A DNA stretch of 14,913 nucleotides from Candidatus Gastranaerophilales bacterium (GTDB lineage Bacteria > Cyanobacteriota > Vampirovibrionia > Gastranaerophilales > Gastranaerophilaceae): assembly GCA_910588555.1 (NCBI GenBank), contig CAJUPC010000039.1, forward strand, positions 1 to 14,913, written 5' to 3'. A program made the translations under genes and the position numbers. Of the stretch, positions 13,480 to 14,913 are shown piece after piece (the stretch's first letter is position 1; each line of letters begins with the position of its first letter). A model generated the notes under the pieces. It was not told the DNA's origin and did no database searches. It saw only the letters and a list, made by a program, of their open reading frames with translations.

Positions 13480-14311
13480 ATAAAGAATAATAATAATCTT
13501 TTAAAAGTCTGCAATCACCTTCAATATTCGGACTCTCACAAACAAGCGCACCTTTTACACCGAATTCTTTCAAAACTTTCAACAAATCTTTGTAATTCAT
13601 ATCGGAATTTTCAAGGTTCAAATGCTGTTTTTCACCCTTTGCAGTATATTCAATCCCTGCAAGGTGACCGTGAAAGTTTTCAATAGCGTATTGTCCGACT
13701 TCTTTTCCGAGTTTTTCCAAAACACGTGAAAATTCATCGTAAGTATTATATTCGCCTGCACTGCGTGCATGAAGATGTGAAAAATCAATACACGGCAAAA
13801 CCTGTTCAAATTCATTTGAAAGCCTTATAATTTCGTCCAAATCTCCCCACTGGGTCGCCTTGCCTGTTGTTTCGGGTCTGACCCAAACTTTTATATTTTC
13901 GCGTTCTAAAACATCCGTTATGCGTGCAGTCTGAGCCTTAACCTGATTGTAAACGGTTTCTTTGTCAGCTCCCATATAGAAAGCCGCGTGATAAGTTATA
14001 CTGAAAGCACCTGCCTGAGAAGCTACAGAAGCCGTATCAATAATCCTTTGAACACTTGCGTCAATTTTATCAGCTTCTTTTGAGTTAAGATTAATATAAA
14101 AAGGTCCATGGGCAGTAACCACAAAGTCTTTAGTCTTGTTTTTGACAAACTCCCTGTGCTCGTTATTCATCCTGACGCCATGAACAAATTCCAATTCCAT
14201 TCCGTCAAGGTTCATTTCTTTTAAAACATCAAACGCGGCAGGATAACTTCCTTTTCCCGTAGTCAACGGCATGCCTGCAGTTATAAAATTGAGTTTATCA
14301 AATTTTTTCAT
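13478..14311 (-). CDS. Endonuclease IV-like TIM-barrel protein
   Basis: The 277-residue protein matches the AP-endonuclease family 2 / sugar isomerase TIM-barrel fold and keeps most metal ligands of endonuclease IV (Nfo): H68 (AHGPF), H108 (YHAAF), E147 (RPETTGK), D176 and H179 (CIDFSHLHAR), H214 or H216 (NFHGHLAG), H230 (KGEKQHLNL) and E259 (CESPN). The Asp two residues before the last His in E. coli Nfo appears to be Lys here. In Nfo these residues hold three zinc ions and cut DNA 5' to abasic sites, so DNA repair is likely, but sugar-phosphate isomerases share the fold. The GKATQW segment (150-155) is typical of the Nfo branch. The start codon overlaps the upstream stop by 4 bp (ATGA), indicating translational coupling. 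Confidence 0.82.
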   Translation of the reverse strand: MKKFDKLNFITAGMPLTTGKGSYPAAFDVLKEMNLDGMELEFVHGVRMNNEHREFVKNKTKDFVVTAHGPFYINLNSKEADKIDASVQRIIDTASVASQAGAFSITYHAAFYMGADKETVYNQVKAQTARITDVLERENIKVWVRPETTGKATQWGDLDEIIRLSNEFEQVLPCIDFSHLHARSAGEYNTYDEFSRVLEKLGKEVGQYAIENFHGHLAGIEYTAKGEKQHLNLENSDMNYKDLLKVLKEFGVKGALVCESPNIEGDCRLLKDYYYSL

Positions 14312-14682
14312 GCTTTAACCTTTACCAGTTCTTCCATAATTTCGCATACATCGGCAACAAATTTAGAGCAATGCTGTTTTCTTTCAGCACCCTGCAAACC
14401 CTTTGCAAGAATTCTGCAGCATGTAACTTTATTTCTTTTCTTGAATTCATCAACAATAAATTTTGCATTTGCACGTGCATCCACAGGATTGTTAAAACCT
14501 GAAATCATTTGAGCTGCAGCAACAGTACCGCAAACACATCCTGATGACATTCCGCCTGAAAATGCCGTTGCGGCAGGGAAAAATTCTTTCGGGCACAAAC
14601 CCTGTTCAATAGCAGCTTTAACAATGCTTTCAGAGCATGAACAACCGCCGTTTACAAAATATTCCAACGCTTTTTGTTTCAT
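14308..14682 (-). CDS. C_GCAxxG_C_C family redox-type protein
   Basis: The 124-residue protein belongs to the C_GCAxxG_C_C family, small Cys-rich proteins of unknown function suspected to have redox or metal-binding roles. It shows NGGCSCSESI (11-20), a Gly-rich centre FSGGMSSGCVCGTVAAAQM (41-59), KVTCCRIL (85-92) and two later cysteines (C105, C113). In all there are nine cysteines (C14, C16, C30, C49, C51, C88, C89, C105, C113). The start is ATG at 14682, with AAGGAG 8 bases upstream; an in-frame TTG at 14688 is only 2 bases from that site and is unlikely. It has no export signal. The endonuclease-IV-like gene overlaps its stop by 4 bp, so the pair is one transcription unit. Confidence 0.88.
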   Translation of the reverse strand: MKQKALEYFVNGGCSCSESIVKAAIEQGLCPKEFFPAATAFSGGMSSGCVCGTVAAAQMISGFNNPVDARANAKFIVDEFKKRNKVTCCRILAKGLQGAERKQHCSKFVADVCEIMEELVKVKA

Positions 14683-14702
14683 ACACAAATCTCCTTAACG
14701 AC

Positions 14703-14731
14703 AGTATAACATAAAATTTATTTGGTGTTGA
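14703..14731 (-). promoter_or_regulatory. Putative promoter of the C_GCAxxG_C_C/Nfo-like operon
   Basis: On the minus strand TCAACA (14731-14726) is 17 bp from TATACT (14708-14703), 20 bp before the start codon. It overlaps the first tandem element of the divergent region. Confidence 0.5.
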
Positions 14732-14870
14732 TAGGGTTGACACAAACCCCTAGCCAACATGTATAAAATATATTCGGTGTCGGCACACTTGACAAAAACC
14801 CCCTGACCGAGGTTTGTAAAACTTATACAAAACTTGCAGGCTTGACAAAAAACGAAATATAGTAAATAAT
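14721..14870 (+). promoter_or_regulatory. Promoter region with three regularly spaced TTGACA boxes
   Basis: Perfect TTGACA occurs at 14737-14742, 14789-14794 and 14842-14847, at intervals of 52 and 53 bp. The first two share a wider frame: TT(T/C)GGTGT ahead and AAACCCC after the box, with equal spacing. The third has AATAAT (14865-14870) at 17 bp and is the best promoter for the gene at 14899. The first has TATAAA at 19 bp, and the second lacks a good -10. Confidence 0.6.
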
Positions 14871-14898
14871 GAGTAAATAGAAAGATGGAGGTATTTAT

Positions 14899-14913
14899 AT
14901 GTCAAGATTTAAG
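14899..14913 (+). CDS. Start of a gene cut by the window edge
   Basis: Only MSRFK is visible. It is supported by TGGAGG about 8 bases before the ATG and by the promoter region upstream. Five residues do not identify a protein. Ribosomal protein S4 of cyanobacteria and plastids begins in a similar way (MSRYRGP), which is a hint and no more. Confidence 0.6.

Noticed and set aside
14683..14688. TTG start two codons upstream of the C_GCAxxG_C_C gene
   Set aside because: It lies only 2 bases from the Shine-Dalgarno sequence; the ATG at 14682 has normal spacing.

Overview
The window is AT-rich, gene-dense bacterial chromosome with short Shine-Dalgarno-led genes, factor-independent terminators, secretory signal peptides and standard code (TAA, TAG and TGA all act as stops). 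Single-copy housekeeping genes (alaS, engB, a Xer-type recombinase, tRNA-Arg) argue against a plasmid or phage. My best guess is a gut lineage related to cyanobacteria (Candidatus Gastranaerophilales / Melainabacteria). This rests on overall style (GH57 enzyme, EF-hand protein, Xer and TPR genes) and is an inference, not something the sequence proves.

Layout. 1-65 is the 3' end of a gene whose last codons are nearly identical to those of the gene at 4393-4734. 72-3763 holds a Xer-type tyrosine recombinase (minus) divergent from a secreted TPR protein, followed by three small unrecognised ORFs. 3786-4760 is a compact regulatory island: two tandemly duplicated 70-residue Cro/CI-type regulators (minus), each with a pair of matching palindromes upstream, facing a small GerE/LuxR-like HTH protein (plus). 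4766-8696 carries engB (minus), a two-EF-hand protein, a GH57 glycoside hydrolase and a 53-residue ORF. 8775-12042 carries a secreted adhesin-E-like protein and tRNA-Arg (minus), then alaS (plus). 12150-13449 is a cupin-esterase pair whose ribosome binding site lies inside a long hairpin. 13478-14682 is a minus-strand pair: a C_GCAxxG_C_C protein and an endonuclease-IV-like TIM barrel overlapping by 4 bp. 14683-14898 is a promoter region with three regularly spaced TTGACA boxes before a gene that has only just begun at the right edge.

The least ordinary parts are the regulatory island (266-bp tandem duplication, four copies of RTTAGY-N3-ACTARC with identical 25-bp centre spacing, and nearly superimposed promoters on opposite strands), the 56-bp perfect direct repeat linking position 1 to that island, and the ribosome-binding-site hairpin before the cupin gene. 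The other genes look like ordinary chromosomal genes. I found no CRISPR array, insertion sequence or recognisable defence operon.
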